The translations under genes were made by a program, and so were the position numbers. Below the pieces are notes generated by a model that saw only the letters and a list, made by a program, of their open reading frames with translations, did no database searches and was not told the origin of the DNA. DNA of 64,000 nt from NCBI GenBank assembly GCA_002900995.3, contig CM035304.1:4852134-4916133 (forward strand). Reading direction: 5' to 3'. This stretch comes from Ganoderma boninense (lineage: Eukaryota; Basidiomycota; Agaricomycetes; Polyporales; Polyporaceae). Of this stretch, positions 1 to 9,907 are shown piece after piece; within the stretch, counting starts at the first letter, position 1, and the number at the start of each line of letters is the position of its first letter.

Positions 1-2213
1 TACAGACACAACGGTCCTTCAATGCATGGCGTAACAACACTCGGAGAGGACAAAGAGTAACGTACCAGTGCAGCGAGGCTCTTGTGGAAGGGGATGTCCG
101 TGGAGATGCGGGTGTACAGACCTGTGTAGCCCCGGTCAGTGCAGCTGTCGAGCATGCCCTTGAGGACAAGGGCGTGGCGTTCGGGAGCCAGTGGGAAGGC
201 GTTGTCCTTGATGAGCGATCGTTCAGTCGAAAGGAAGGTGGACTGGAGCATGCCGCGGACGTGGGGATGCTGCGGGAGTAGCTGGAGGTGAGCACCGGGA
301 GCTGCGGGGAAAACGAGTTCGTAGCTGGTGGCGGGAAGAACGTCAGGGATGTTTCGGCAGTGACGGGAGTCTGGGTGTTGTCAAGAAGCACGACATCCTC
401 CTCATCTTCGTCGGCATCCACGACGGATCCAGAGTTGGAGGGAATGACGTGGTAGTGAACGGAGTGGTCTGAAAACATGTCCGAGTTGTCGATGTTCCAT
501 GTCGGGCGCTGCAACTAGGATGAACTTGGAGAGAGGGAATACAACAGTAGGGGTGTGAGCGTACCTCGAGGAGCTGCCATTCAGTTGGGGGTTTGGCCTG
601 CGAGGAGAATAGAGTTAAGTTGGGGGGGTAAGAGCGTGGGAGTGCCGGAGGGTGTGGCTGCAGCGCCAGACAAACCTTCGATCCGGCCAGACGACCGGAC
701 TCTGCCTGACGCTGGGACGCTTGGGCTGGCATGAGAGCCCGCTTCAACAGCATCTCTGTCTCGCTGTCGCTGCTGCACTACTCGACGAGCACACATCGCG
801 GGTTTGCGAAGAAGATTTATGGATGGACTTATGTTCACGGTGAGTCCTTTCGCTTTCCCCTTGTCCTTCTTCTGCTTGCGCCGGAGAGCGGGTGGGAGGT
901 CATCTTCGTTGACATCATCCTCGCCCTGCCATTCGGGTTTCTTGTGTATGTTTTATCATGGTCCTTGATGCATGGAGTATGGAAGGATAGAACTTACCTC
1001 AGTGGCCAACCGTGCCTCCAGCGCATTCAGATCCTGGGTTAACATGTCATCCTCGTCCTCTTCGTCTGCTGACATGTCTTCGTCTTCAGACCCTGAGCCC
1101 TCAATGGAACCTTCATTCGGGCTGTATGACCCATCAGCGCTGCTCGCCTCCTCGTCCTCGTTGGGCTTGTCATCTGGAGAGTTGCTGGATAGAATCACCG
1201 TCGGTCAACGCGCGACTAATGTTTGGACTCACCCTTAAAAGCTGCTTTTGCGTGCTTGCGTTTACTCCTACTCGCGCTCAAGCTGACAATCAAAGGTTCA
1301 TCATCAGACACCTCTATGTCGGACACCTCCATTGGGCTGTCTTCAGGCACGTCAACGCGTGGAATTGGACCACGAGCGCGAACTATAGGAATTGGTTAGT
1401 GGTGCACCACCTCCTGTGCTTGAGGTACTGATCGGCGGCGTACCTGCAGATTTGCCGCGAGCCGCCACATTCGAGGTCTTCAGGATTGCTCCGGCAGGCT
1501 TCCTGGCAGGCGTACGCGCACTGGTATGGGTGCTGCGATTGTTAGTTCTCGCAGCCGCTCCTGGCCTTGTGGCGGTCTGGGGCTTGCCAGTGGACGCAAT
1601 GCTAGCTGGTAACACCACATGCACAATGCCAGTCATCGAGGTGAGCTATGCATGAGTAACACATATGGCATGTTATACTCACCTTCATTCAATGATTTAG
1701 CCTTCTTGACGGCCAGCGAGGGCTGCGCCGAGTCGTCTTCACTGGGATTGGTGCGCTTTCTCCCAGCGATGGCGGCAATAACTAATGGGAAGGCGTTAAT
1801 CAGATGCTGTGTGCGCTCCGCCGCAGGGGCCTACATACCATTTCGGGCAGCTACCTTCGACGCGCGCGATGGTCTTCCAGTTTGAGCATCGGGTACGGCA
1901 GCGACTGTAACCACGGTTGGCAGTGTTAGTAAGGCACAACATTACGAATATCAATGGGGTAAATGCGCTAAAATCAGGAGGTTTGTAGGATGATTACGCA
2001 CTGTTGCTTTGGCCGGAAGGGGCTGAGCGAGCTTCTTTGATGAGTTTCTCAGCCCCGTCGCTCATCGACTGATGAATTCAAGTATGTCAGGACGACTGTC
2101 TGCCTAAATGATAGGCAGTTGCTGACTTACTTGCACGGGAACCTCAGGCTTTTTAGGTGTTTTGGGGGCGCCTTTTGCAGGTGCGTTGGCGGCCTTTTTT
2201 TGACTTTCACATC
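1..2213 (-). CDS. Acidic, disordered nuclear-type protein, 5' part (possible DUF6532 family); runs off left edge
   Basis: Multi-exon gene read right to left, with clear short introns. Donors GTAAGT near 2131 and 1000, GTATGT near 1830 and GTGAGT near 1237 and 1690 are followed by CAG/TAG acceptors. Joined exons give Lys/Pro/Ala-rich basic stretches, then a Ser/Asp/Glu-rich stretch (1001-1188, runs such as SGSEDEDMSADEEDEDD), then a globular part (about 68-400) reading IPDVLPATSYELVFPAAPG and RSLIKDNAFPLAPERHAL. The last part resembles the start of the Agaricomycete DUF6532 domain (R-L-I-x-x-NAFP-x-x-x-x-R pattern), recalled from the family and not searched. The rest would lie left of position 1, after a donor at about 66. 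The start codon is uncertain; an ATG in the exon near 2068 is one option. The gene is well supported, the family call weakly. Confidence 0.55.
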
Positions 2214-2519
2214 ATGGAGGCATTGAGGACAGGAAATAAATATTAATGTAGTGGTAAAATGGCAGAAAAACGTGGCTCGGAAGACTCGGGGGGAAGGCTG
2301 GATAGGAGGGGAGGTCGCGGTCGCGAAATGCTCGAAACGGGGGGAGAAAAAAAGGAGGTGAGATTTGCCGCCCGTCACGTTGGAAGGCTGGTGCTGAGTT
2401 CCGTATAAACTGTACAGTGGCTTGATGCCCCCTGGCACTTGGGGCCAAATCTCTGGCAGCGTGCAGACTCTGCAGAGACCGACTGCTTGGGGTCCCATAT
2501 GCTGACACACGCACAGGTC
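2214..2519. other. Interval between acidic-protein gene and retrotransposon; no gene seen
   Basis: About 300 bp of mixed composition with purine-rich runs. It probably holds the promoter of the leftward gene. Before the LTR element arrived it was continuous with 14639 onward, so it also contained the upstream flank of the Plavaka gene. No terminal inverted repeat of the Plavaka element could be identified here. Confidence 0.5.
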
Positions 2520-2682
2520 GAGCGTGTTACGGACGCATAGTAAGCAGGCTTACTACATCCATACTTTTCCTTTTCATTTCTAAAGACCTATTACATTAAG
2601 GGGTAACCATGCACATAGCACCCAGGATACAGCACAGGGACCACAGCCCACAGTAACCAGGTACATAGATCACAGTACACAG

Positions 2683-2803
2683 CCCGCAGTCCACAGTCCA
2701 CAGCCCGCAGTCCGCAGCCTGCAGTACACAGCCCGCAGTCCGCAGTCCGCAGCCCGCAGTCCGCAGTCCGCAGCCCGCAGTCCGCAGCCCACAGCCCTGA
2801 ACC
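2683..2803 (+). repeat. U3 minisatellite, about 7-bp units (GCAGTCC / GCAGCCC)
   Basis: Near-tandem 7-mers alternating between GCAGTCC and GCAGCCC, with interspersed ACAGTCC and GCAGTAC variants, just upstream of the LTR TATA box. The 3' LTR carries the same array shortened by 70 bp, that is ten units. The opposite-strand Cys/Leu-rich reading frame is a by-product of the repeat. Its place in U3 makes an effect on promoter strength possible but unproven. Confidence 0.9.
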
Positions 2804-2853
2804 TATAGCTACAGTCACTACATACATAGCCTGAAACCTTAGGATCCTACATG

Positions 2854-2899
2854 TATATAAGGGGCGACACCTCAGCAGTGACCCCCCAGTTTTCAGTCT
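2854..2899 (+). promoter_or_regulatory. LTR core promoter, predicted start and RNA self-primer
   Basis: TATATAA (2854-2860) lies 34 nt upstream of A2888, a plausible start distance. The RNA would then begin with the 12-mer AGTTTTCAGTCT (2888-2899). This is the exact reverse complement of 3059-3070, just past the LTR. In Tf1/sushi-type elements the first nucleotides of the mRNA anneal to such a site and, after cleavage, prime reverse transcription. The start site is inferred, not measured. Confidence 0.75.
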
Positions 2900-3058
2900 C
2901 TTGTCTATCCAGCTACTGCTCTGCGAGCAGTACCTTCATACCCCTACGTCCTCTAGACCTAACAAGTCTAGTATTCAAACTCTAGTCAACCACTAGTCTT
3001 TGGTCTAAAAGGCCTAACCTATTGAACTGTAAGTCCACTAGGTTAAGGACGTAACATT

Positions 3059-3070
3059 AGACTGAAAACT
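3059..3070 (+). other. Self-primer binding site
   Basis: AGACTGAAAACT begins two bases after the 5' LTR and is perfectly complementary to the predicted mRNA 5' end at 2888-2899. No TGG-starting tRNA-complementary primer site follows the LTR, which favours self-priming over tRNA priming. Immediately downstream is a hairpin: arms CTCTG 3069-3073 / CAGAG 3093-3097 and CACCT 3079-3083 / AGGTG 3088-3092, with a TTTC loop. A similar primer-site structure is known for Tf1. Confidence 0.8.
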
Positions 3071-3130
3071 CTGCGCTCCACCTTTTCAGGTGCAGAGAAC
3101 CCACACCACCAGGGACTGTTGTTATAGCTG

Positions 3131-3249
3131 TCGGGAGTGCTAGTCACCCGGAACGACACAAGTAACAAAGTCCAGTCGACAACAGTCTGAGACTGTCGCT
3201 ATAATAGTCGGGAGTGCTAGTCACCCGGAACGACTCAAGTAGCGAAGTC
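3131..3249 (+). repeat. Duplicated about 42-bp leader segment
   Basis: Two near-identical copies, 3131-3172 and 3208-3249, each beginning TCGGGAGTGCTAGTC and ending AAGTC, are spaced 77 bp apart in the untranslated leader. They differ at only a few bases. The position between primer site and first ORF suggests a packaging or dimerisation element, but only the duplication itself is seen. Confidence 0.85.
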
Positions 3250-3410
3250 AAGAAGACTACGTCAGGAGACTGTCACTGTAGTGAAGTCTGTATAAAAAAG
3301 AACGACGTATAACGTCGAACGGAACAAGGAAAGAAGGCACCACGGCAGGTCAAGGACAACTCCAACAAGGATCGTCAAAGGGACCAAAGCCAGGAACACA
3401 CCTCTATAGA

Positions 3411-4223
3411 TTGATTCAAGGCACTCCAACAAACATCTGGGCAGACACATACGGTCACCCCAGACACACAAGGACGTGGCTTAACAGATTCAATCAAGAG
3501 AAGACAGAAGTAGTGCCTATAGAAGCCAGTTCCACAGTATCAGTGTTTCTACCACCAGTACCGCCCAAAGAAGACGTCAGGCCTGTCATACCAACAGTAT
3601 ATTGGCAGGAGAACCCCATGAGATCTAGAACACCGGTATTTGGAAGAAGACAGGTGGACAAGCTCCCGGCAATAAAGGAAGAAAGCCCCGAGCAGTCAGG
3701 AACTATTCTAACTCAAGCCGAGGAAGACATCCTCCGACAGGCCGGAATTGAGTTCAAGAAAGACATAGACGGCATCACAGCCAGGACAATCTTAGCAGCT
3801 GCAAGAAACACAGTTGGAACATCAGTATCAGGACTATACCACGATCGACAAACCCACAGAGTTCGCTCTCATCTCTGGGATTGGATTGAAGTGGTAACCA
3901 CCAACCTTTCAGAGATCAAAAGATCTTCCACCATCGTTGGACGAAGCCACCAACAAGTGCGGAACCTTCTTGAACACCTGAAAGCGGTTGAAAACATCCT
4001 ACTCAACTGGCAGTTTGAAGATTTGGAAAAACCCGTTTGGACTGAAGACCTATTCCACCGATCACTACTCCAGGGAATCGTTACAGTTAAGAACGCATTA
4101 CACGACCCATCAAACCTCATCGACACCAGAGTGCCACAGGAAATCGAAGTCCTTCGACGACTCATTAACGCGGAACGATATTACAGGCAACACCTCAATC
4201 GTTCCTACACCACCAATCAATGA
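3411..4223 (+). CDS. Retrotransposon ORF1 (unrecognised; gag-side protein)
   Basis: Open frame of about 270 codons between the leader and the gag-like ORF. The first ATG in frame is at 3618, giving about 200 residues; the 69 upstream codons read as protein-like sequence and may be reached by an upstream non-AUG start or splicing. It is rich in Arg, Glu and Leu, has a helical look (segments such as RSHQQVRNLLEHLKAVENIL) and shows no catalytic motif. Its TGA overlaps the ATG of the next ORF as ATGA (4220-4223), with the next frame at -1. That overlap is typical of termination-coupled reinitiation. It may be the N-terminal part of a split Gag. Confidence 0.7.
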   Translation: MIQGTPTNIWADTYGHPRHTRTWLNRFNQEKTEVVPIEASSTVSVFLPPVPPKEDVRPVIPTVYWQENPMRSRTPVFGRRQVDKLPAIKEESPEQSGTILTQAEEDILRQAGIEFKKDIDGITARTILAAARNTVGTSVSGLYHDRQTHRVRSHLWDWIEVVTTNLSEIKRSSTIVGRSHQQVRNLLEHLKAVENILLNWQFEDLEKPVWTEDLFHRSLLQGIVTVKNALHDPSNLIDTRVPQEIEVLRRLINAERYYRQHLNRSYTTNQ

Positions 4224-6217
4224 GCCTAGAGTGTATCGGACTCCAACACGCATTCGATACCAAAACTCAAAGAGACTATTATCGAAATCCAGCGTCACTC
4301 ACACAAAAGTGGGAACAGTGTGAAAATCTATTGTGTCCACAAAGATATCAACGAACCAAGGTAGAAATCAGACTAGGAGGATCACACAGAATCCCCCAGC
4401 CAAGTCAGGAGGGACCGGTCAAAGAAAAAAATCCATACGGTAAATTTCCGGAAATACTTCCATCACTTAGGACCCCGAAAGGAAGTCCAATCTCAACAAC
4501 TCCCAAGAATCCCCTAGTTAACAAGCCCAAGGATCCTCAGGAGTCGGAAGAAGGAGGAAGTGAAGAAGAAGTTGAGGAAGGTCAGGAACCATCCACTGAA
4601 AGCAAAGGAAAGAAGCCGGAGCAAGGACCCGAACCAAAACCCATGGATACAGGAAAACCACAACAGGTTGTGGAACTTGAATATCGAGTCCACTGGAATG
4701 GAACCGACTACCATGGATTTATGGACCCAGACCAACCAAAGGCCTTTGAAAATGAACTATCGAGCTTGGGAATCAAAAAGGAAGATGAAAACAAGTTCGC
4801 AGACCTCATGCTCAGAAACTCGCACCAATATCCATTCGCTGACCGACTCCAATTCCGAGGTATCGGAAAATTTAGTCGGCCAGCAGACACAATACCTACA
4901 CCCGCCGAAAGTGCTAGTGCGGCATTTGGATCGATCGTACCACCCAAACCGTTCTCACAATGGTCACTCTCTGTACAAACAGGTTCTTCAAAAGAATCAT
5001 CTTCTAAAAATCCCAAGGATGAAGTGGGCAATGACGATGATGATCCTGGAGAAGATAGAGATACAGGAGGATCAGGTGGAGGAGATGGAGGTGACGATAT
5101 GCCAAACCCACATGGAAACGGAGGCGGACCAGGTGGACCAGGCGGAGGTGGGCCAGGAGGACCAGGCGGAGGTGGGCCAGGAGGACCAGGCGGAGGTGGG
5201 CCAGGAGGACCAGGAGGAGGTGGACCAGCCGGACCGCAGTACCTTGCAGTCCCCAATGCCCAACCTCAAAGAGGAAGAGTCAAGATCAAGGAGCCTGAGA
5301 TCTTTAATGGAGACAGGAACAAGCTCGAAGGATTCCTTGACCAACTATTCCTCGTATTCATGGGAGACCCCGACAAGTATGGCACAGACAGGGCGAAGGT
5401 TGCATACGCATTATCCTATCTTGGAGAAGGAGACATCAAATACTGGAAGAAGCATCAGGTCGACAAGATACGGGATGATCCTCGAAATATGCTAACCTGG
5501 AAGGACTTTGAGGCTCTCCTTCGCACCTCATACACGCCACTCAACCAAACCGATAATGCTATGTTGGACCTCGAAGAACTGTCCCTTGAAGACTTCAACG
5601 ACATCCATGCCTTCAATGCACAGTTCAACACCCTCATCAAGTACAGCCACATCCTTGACGGACAAATCAGCATGTCATACTATCGGAATGCCCTACCATC
5701 ATGGATCCGAAACAAGATCTCCACATCGTTCCCACTCCCAACCGACATTTGGGACTGGATTGGCCGAGCCACAGAGATCTATGAACAAGGCCTCATCAAT
5801 CGAAAGATTGATGGAAACCTTCGCAGGCGTAAGCCTAGGCGCAAGACCACGCAAGCGAAAGTTCGACGAAATATCCGTGACTCCTCCGAGAAGCCCGACA
5901 CGACCGACACCAGCGCTACAGCCAACGTAAACAAGATGACGTTGCAAAAGCGCTCAAGACACCTGCAGCAGAACTTATGCTTCTTTTGCCACAAACAAGG
6001 ACATCAGGCCAAAGAATGTCCAAATAGAGCTAAGGGAGGCAAACCAGGGTGACGAGTCAACAGAAAGGTTAGACAAATCGTCACTGAAGATTCAGAAGCA
6101 GGTGAAGGAGACGATGAAAGCGACTCCAAGAGGTCGACAGGCGAGCCGAGTGAAGATGATGAATACCAGGTAGATGTGATCCAACAGGACTTTGACCCAG
6201 ACGAAACGGATTTTTGA
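4220..6217 (+). CDS. gag: Gag-like nucleocapsid polyprotein (ORF2), with in-frame TGA at 6050-6052
   Basis: 610 codons to the TGA at 6050, then a further 54 sense codons in the same frame to a TGA at 6215-6217. The first third is acidic and Pro-rich. A Gly-rich tract with repeats GGPGGGGPGGP lies at about residues 300-345. A Ty3-type capsid domain follows (KIKEPEIFNGDRNKLEGFL to about residue 540), then a basic Arg/Lys region. A CCHC zinc knuckle, CFFCHKQGHQAKEC (C-x2-C-x4-H-x4-C), sits near residues 592-605. The segment after the TGA is Asp/Glu-rich and protein-like, so the stop is either a recent nonsense change or a recoded stop. Gag packages the RNA in cytoplasmic particles. Start ATG 4220 overlaps the ORF1 stop. 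Confidence 0.9.
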
Positions 6218-9200
6218 ACAGACAGGCAGATTCAACGCCTGACCTGTCTGACCGAAACTCCCACCATGTAAACCTTGTAACCAATACACAACGGCGCAGG
6301 AACGCCATGTTGATACCTGGTTACATTGAGGTGGGAGGTAAAGCCGTTGAAGTCAAAGCCCTTATCGACACTGGAGCAGAAGCCATCATCATCAACTCGA
6401 GACTAGTGGAACAGTACAACCTACCAACTGTCAGATTGCCAAGAGCGCTTACATTTCGTAATGCGGATGACAGTGTGAACAAAAAGGGGAATATCACCCA
6501 CCGAGTCGAAGGAAAATTCAGAGTCAAGAACCAACGATTACCGACTCGATGGTACATAGCAGACTTAGGAAGAGACGACATCATCCTGGGGATGCCATGG
6601 ATCCGAAGATATAATCCCACCATTGACTGGCAAAGTGGTCGAGTCAAATTCGACCCCCAAACCATTCAAAAGGAACAGAAGATATACCAGTATCAACAGA
6701 CACACAATCCCCCGAATGGAACATTATGGGGATTACCAGGAACGACACCAGTACAAGACTTGGAAGTCTCTTATATTGAAGCCCCAATAGAGGAAATTGA
6801 GGATGATCAACTAACTCATAACCCTTCAAAGATGCTCAAATACTTGTGGGATAATGCTGCAAACCTACGCAAAACGACAATATCCACGGAAATTGCCATT
6901 GCAGCCAACCAAGGAAAGCAAGAGATACCACTATCGGAACTCGTACCTGACTATGCTCAAGGATTTACCAAGGTATTCGAAAAGAGAGCAGCAGAACGAT
7001 TTCCACCAACACGCCCATGGGACCACAAAATCGAATTTAACCCAGAAAAGAACCTGCAAAATAAGAAGTGGGGAAAGATATATCCGCTAACACTAACCGA
7101 AAAAGAGGAGCTACGCAAATTCGTAGATGAAAATCTGGCAAAAGGATTCATCCGAAGATCTGAATCACCCTTTGCCTCGCCATTTTTCTTTGTTTCAAAG
7201 AAAGACGGAACACTACGACCCATTCAAGACTATCGAGCCCTCAATGATATCACAGTTAAGAATGCCTACCCCCTACCACTACCGGACAATCTAACGAATC
7301 AAATCGGTAATGCAGGAATATTCACCAAATTCGATGTAAGAGCGGGATACAACAACATCAGAATCCGAGATGGTGATCAACACAAAGCAGCATTCATCAC
7401 ACCACTAGGACTGTTCGAACCAATGGTCATGTTCTTCGGATTATGCAACACACCCGCCACATTCCAGACAATGATGGACACCATCTTCCAAGACCTACTT
7501 CGGGAAGGATGGATGATCATTTACATGGATGACATCCTCATCTTCTCAGAAGAAATGGAAGAACACCGAAAACGAACTTGCCGAGTACTAGAACGACTTC
7601 AGCAACACGACTTGTACTTGAAACCAGAAAAGTGCAAATTCGAAGTTCCAGAAGTGGAATTCCTCGGAGCCATTATCAGCAAGGGACGAATCGCAATGGA
7701 CCCTGTCAAACTCAAAGCCATACATGAATGGCCGTCACCCAAAACAGTCAAACAGGTCCAATCATTCTTAGGATTCGGAAACTTCTACCGAAGATTCATT
7801 CGAAACTATTCGACCATTGCCAAACCCTTAACTGAATTGACTAAGAAGGATAACCCCTGGAAATGGGAACCCGAACATGAACAAGCCTTCCAGGAATTAA
7901 AATGTCAATTCACACAAGAACCCGTCCTTCAAATCCCTGACCCACATGCACCATTTCAATTGGAATGTGATGCGTCAGGAGTAGCCACAGGAGCTGTACT
8001 CCGACAACAAGATGCAAATGGAATATGGCATCCATGTGCATACCTATCCAAGTCATTCACAGAAGCCGAACGGAACTACCAAATCTATGAGAGGGAACTA
8101 CTCTCGATCATCAGAGCATTCGAAGCATGGAGACACTTCTTACAAGGGTCTCCACACCCCATCGAAATCCTGACTGATCACAAGAACCTCACGTACTTCA
8201 AATCCTCTCAAAAGGTGAACCGCCGACAAGCCCGATGGAAAATCTTCTTGGACACCTTCAATTACAAATTGAAGTACAACCCTGGAAAAGAACTAGTCCA
8301 GGCCGACGCTCTGTCCAGGAGGCCAGACCATGACAGGGGGGAAAATGACAACGAAGGCGTCACTCTACTCAAAGAGGAAGTATTTGCGAAGGCTGTCAAT
8401 GTGGAACTCCAGGAAAGAATCCGCAGTAACAAGGCCCGAGACCCGCAGTTGATTGACCTACTAACCAGTAAAGGCAAAATTCAACAACGCCCAGGCTTTG
8501 GCAAACCGGAAGACTGGACCGATGATGAAGGCATCCTCCTATACAAGGATAAAGTGTATGTGCCACCTGATGATAATCTCCGCCGAGACATCGTCAGGAT
8601 GCATCATGAGCCAGTACACATGGCCCATCCTGGAATCCAGAAGACAAAGGACCTAGTAAAACGGGAATATTACTGGGATGGAATGAGTCAATTCATCTCC
8701 AACTACGTCCGAGGATGTGCCACATGCCAAACAACCAAAGTTCGAACAAACCCAACCAAGGCACCACTCATGCCAATCCCACACAGCGGCAACACGGAAC
8801 CTTTCCAAGTCATCACCATGGATTACATTACGGACCTACCTCCCACGGAGGACGGATATGATGCAATCCAGGTCGTAGTAGACCATGATGTCACCAAAGC
8901 AGTGGTTCTGAGCCCATGCACAAAACAAATCACAGCCATGGGAGCAGCGAAACTACTATGGAAGGACACATTCAGTCACTACGGACTCCCACAGAAAATC
9001 ATCTCCGACCGAGGACCGCAATTTGCCGCACAAGCATTCCGGGAACTTCACGAAGTACTTGGAATCCAGACGTCATTAAGCACAGCCTATCACCCACAAA
9101 CAGATGGACAAACGGAACGTGTCAATCAGGAAATTGACCTAGACCTGCGGATCTATTGTGCAAACAACCCAGACAAATGGGCAGACTTCTTACCAGCATG

Positions 9201-9861
9201 GGCATTCGCACACAACCAGCGAACCCATTCATCCACCGGCAAATCCCCATTCGAACTCCTATACGGATACCAACCAAAGGGTATAGGAACCGTTCGAAGC
9301 AACATAAAACACCTGAGCACGGAGGAACGACTCACAGAACTCCGACAAGACCGAGAGAACACCATAGCCTCACATGCACAGGCAGCAATGGCTATGACCC
9401 GATACTCAGCAGCGGCACCAGTAAACTTCGAGAAGGGAGATAAGGTACTTCTCGAGAACACCAATCTCAAATTGCCTTATCCATACCGAAAGCTAGCACC
9501 AAAACGGGAAGGACCATTTACCATCACAGAGGTATTAGGTCCGGTCACATTCAAACTAGGTCTTCCAAAGAAGTGGAAGATCCACCCAGTGTTCCATGCG
9601 GCACTACTCACGCCGTACAGGACTACAAAGGAACATGGTCCAGACCTTCCTAGGCCTCCACCAGACCTAGTCGAAGGAGAACCAGAACATGAAGTAGAAG
9701 CTATAATCAATCACCGAAGGACCGGTCGAAATAAACGACTGCAATACCTTGTATCATGGAAGGGATGGGAATCCTTTGAGAATTCATGGGAACCTGCATC
9801 GAATCTGAAGAATGCACCCGATATTCTCAAAGATTACAAGAAGAAACACCGATTGAAGTAA
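6214..9861 (+). CDS. pol: Pol polyprotein: protease, RT, RNase H, integrase, chromodomain
   Basis: Open frame of 1,215 codons from TTG 6214, which overlaps the preceding gag-frame TGA as TTGA; the first ATG is 6307. Protease: ALIDTGAEA, catalytic D52. Reverse transcriptase: YMDD at residues 437-440 within YMDDILIFS. RNase H: LECDASGVATGAV with a later TDHKNL. Integrase: an H-H-C-C zinc region ending CATC, then catalytic D870, D932 and E968 (D-61-D-35-E). C-terminal chromodomain: about residues 1160-1210 (LQYLVSWKGWESFENSWEP), which in chromoviruses directs integration to marked chromatin. There is no internal stop. The frame is -1 relative to ORF2, so Pol needs frameshifting or reinitiation. 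Catalytic motifs are intact and the element may be active. Confidence 0.97.
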   Translation: MNRQADSTPDLSDRNSHHVNLVTNTQRRRNAMLIPGYIEVGGKAVEVKALIDTGAEAIIINSRLVEQYNLPTVRLPRALTFRNADDSVNKKGNITHRVEGKFRVKNQRLPTRWYIADLGRDDIILGMPWIRRYNPTIDWQSGRVKFDPQTIQKEQKIYQYQQTHNPPNGTLWGLPGTTPVQDLEVSYIEAPIEEIEDDQLTHNPSKMLKYLWDNAANLRKTTISTEIAIAANQGKQEIPLSELVPDYAQGFTKVFEKRAAERFPPTRPWDHKIEFNPEKNLQNKKWGKIYPLTLTEKEELRKFVDENLAKGFIRRSESPFASPFFFVSKKDGTLRPIQDYRALNDITVKNAYPLPLPDNLTNQIGNAGIFTKFDVRAGYNNIRIRDGDQHKAAFITPLGLFEPMVMFFGLCNTPATFQTMMDTIFQDLLREGWMIIYMDDILIFSEEMEEHRKRTCRVLERLQQHDLYLKPEKCKFEVPEVEFLGAIISKGRIAMDPVKLKAIHEWPSPKTVKQVQSFLGFGNFYRRFIRNYSTIAKPLTELTKKDNPWKWEPEHEQAFQELKCQFTQEPVLQIPDPHAPFQLECDASGVATGAVLRQQDANGIWHPCAYLSKSFTEAERNYQIYERELLSIIRAFEAWRHFLQGSPHPIEILTDHKNLTYFKSSQKVNRRQARWKIFLDTFNYKLKYNPGKELVQADALSRRPDHDRGENDNEGVTLLKEEVFAKAVNVELQERIRSNKARDPQLIDLLTSKGKIQQRPGFGKPEDWTDDEGILLYKDKVYVPPDDNLRRDIVRMHHEPVHMAHPGIQKTKDLVKREYYWDGMSQFISNYVRGCATCQTTKVRTNPTKAPLMPIPHSGNTEPFQVITMDYITDLPPTEDGYDAIQVVVDHDVTKAVVLSPCTKQITAMGAAKLLWKDTFSHYGLPQKIISDRGPQFAAQAFRELHEVLGIQTSLSTAYHPQTDGQTERVNQEIDLDLRIYCANNPDKWADFLPAWAFAHNQRTHSSTGKSPFELLYGYQPKGIGTVRSNIKHLSTEERLTELRQDRENTIASHAQAAMAMTRYSAAAPVNFEKGDKVLLENTNLKLPYPYRKLAPKREGPFTITEVLGPVTFKLGLPKKWKIHPVFHAALLTPYRTTKEHGPDLPRPPPDLVEGEPEHEVEAIINHRRTGRNKRLQYLVSWKGWESFENSWEPASNLKNAPDILKDYKKKHRLK

Positions 9862-9907
9862 TCACAGCAGTACAATCCCTTCCACTATCATCATTACACA
9901 CTCCGAC

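Larger units (their letters stand above)
2525..3056 (+). repeat. 5' LTR of the chromovirus (532 bp)
   Basis: Starts TGTTACGG and ends GGACGTAACA, matching 14172-14633. It is 70 bp longer than the 3' copy, and the extra length lies wholly in a 7-bp-unit minisatellite in U3. It contains a TATATAA box at 2854-2860 and a predicted transcription start near 2888, which defines U3/R. Confidence 0.97.

Noticed and set aside
2591..2827. Minus-strand Cys/Gly/Leu-repeat frame in the 5' LTR
   Set aside because: It is the direct translation of the 7-bp minisatellite and changes with unit number between the two LTRs.
6205..6220. Classical -1 slippery heptamer at the Gag/Pol junction
   Set aside because: The sequence GGATTTTTGAACAG does not fit the X-XXY-YYZ rule, and no clear downstream pseudoknot was seen; only a P-site slip or reinitiation remains possible.
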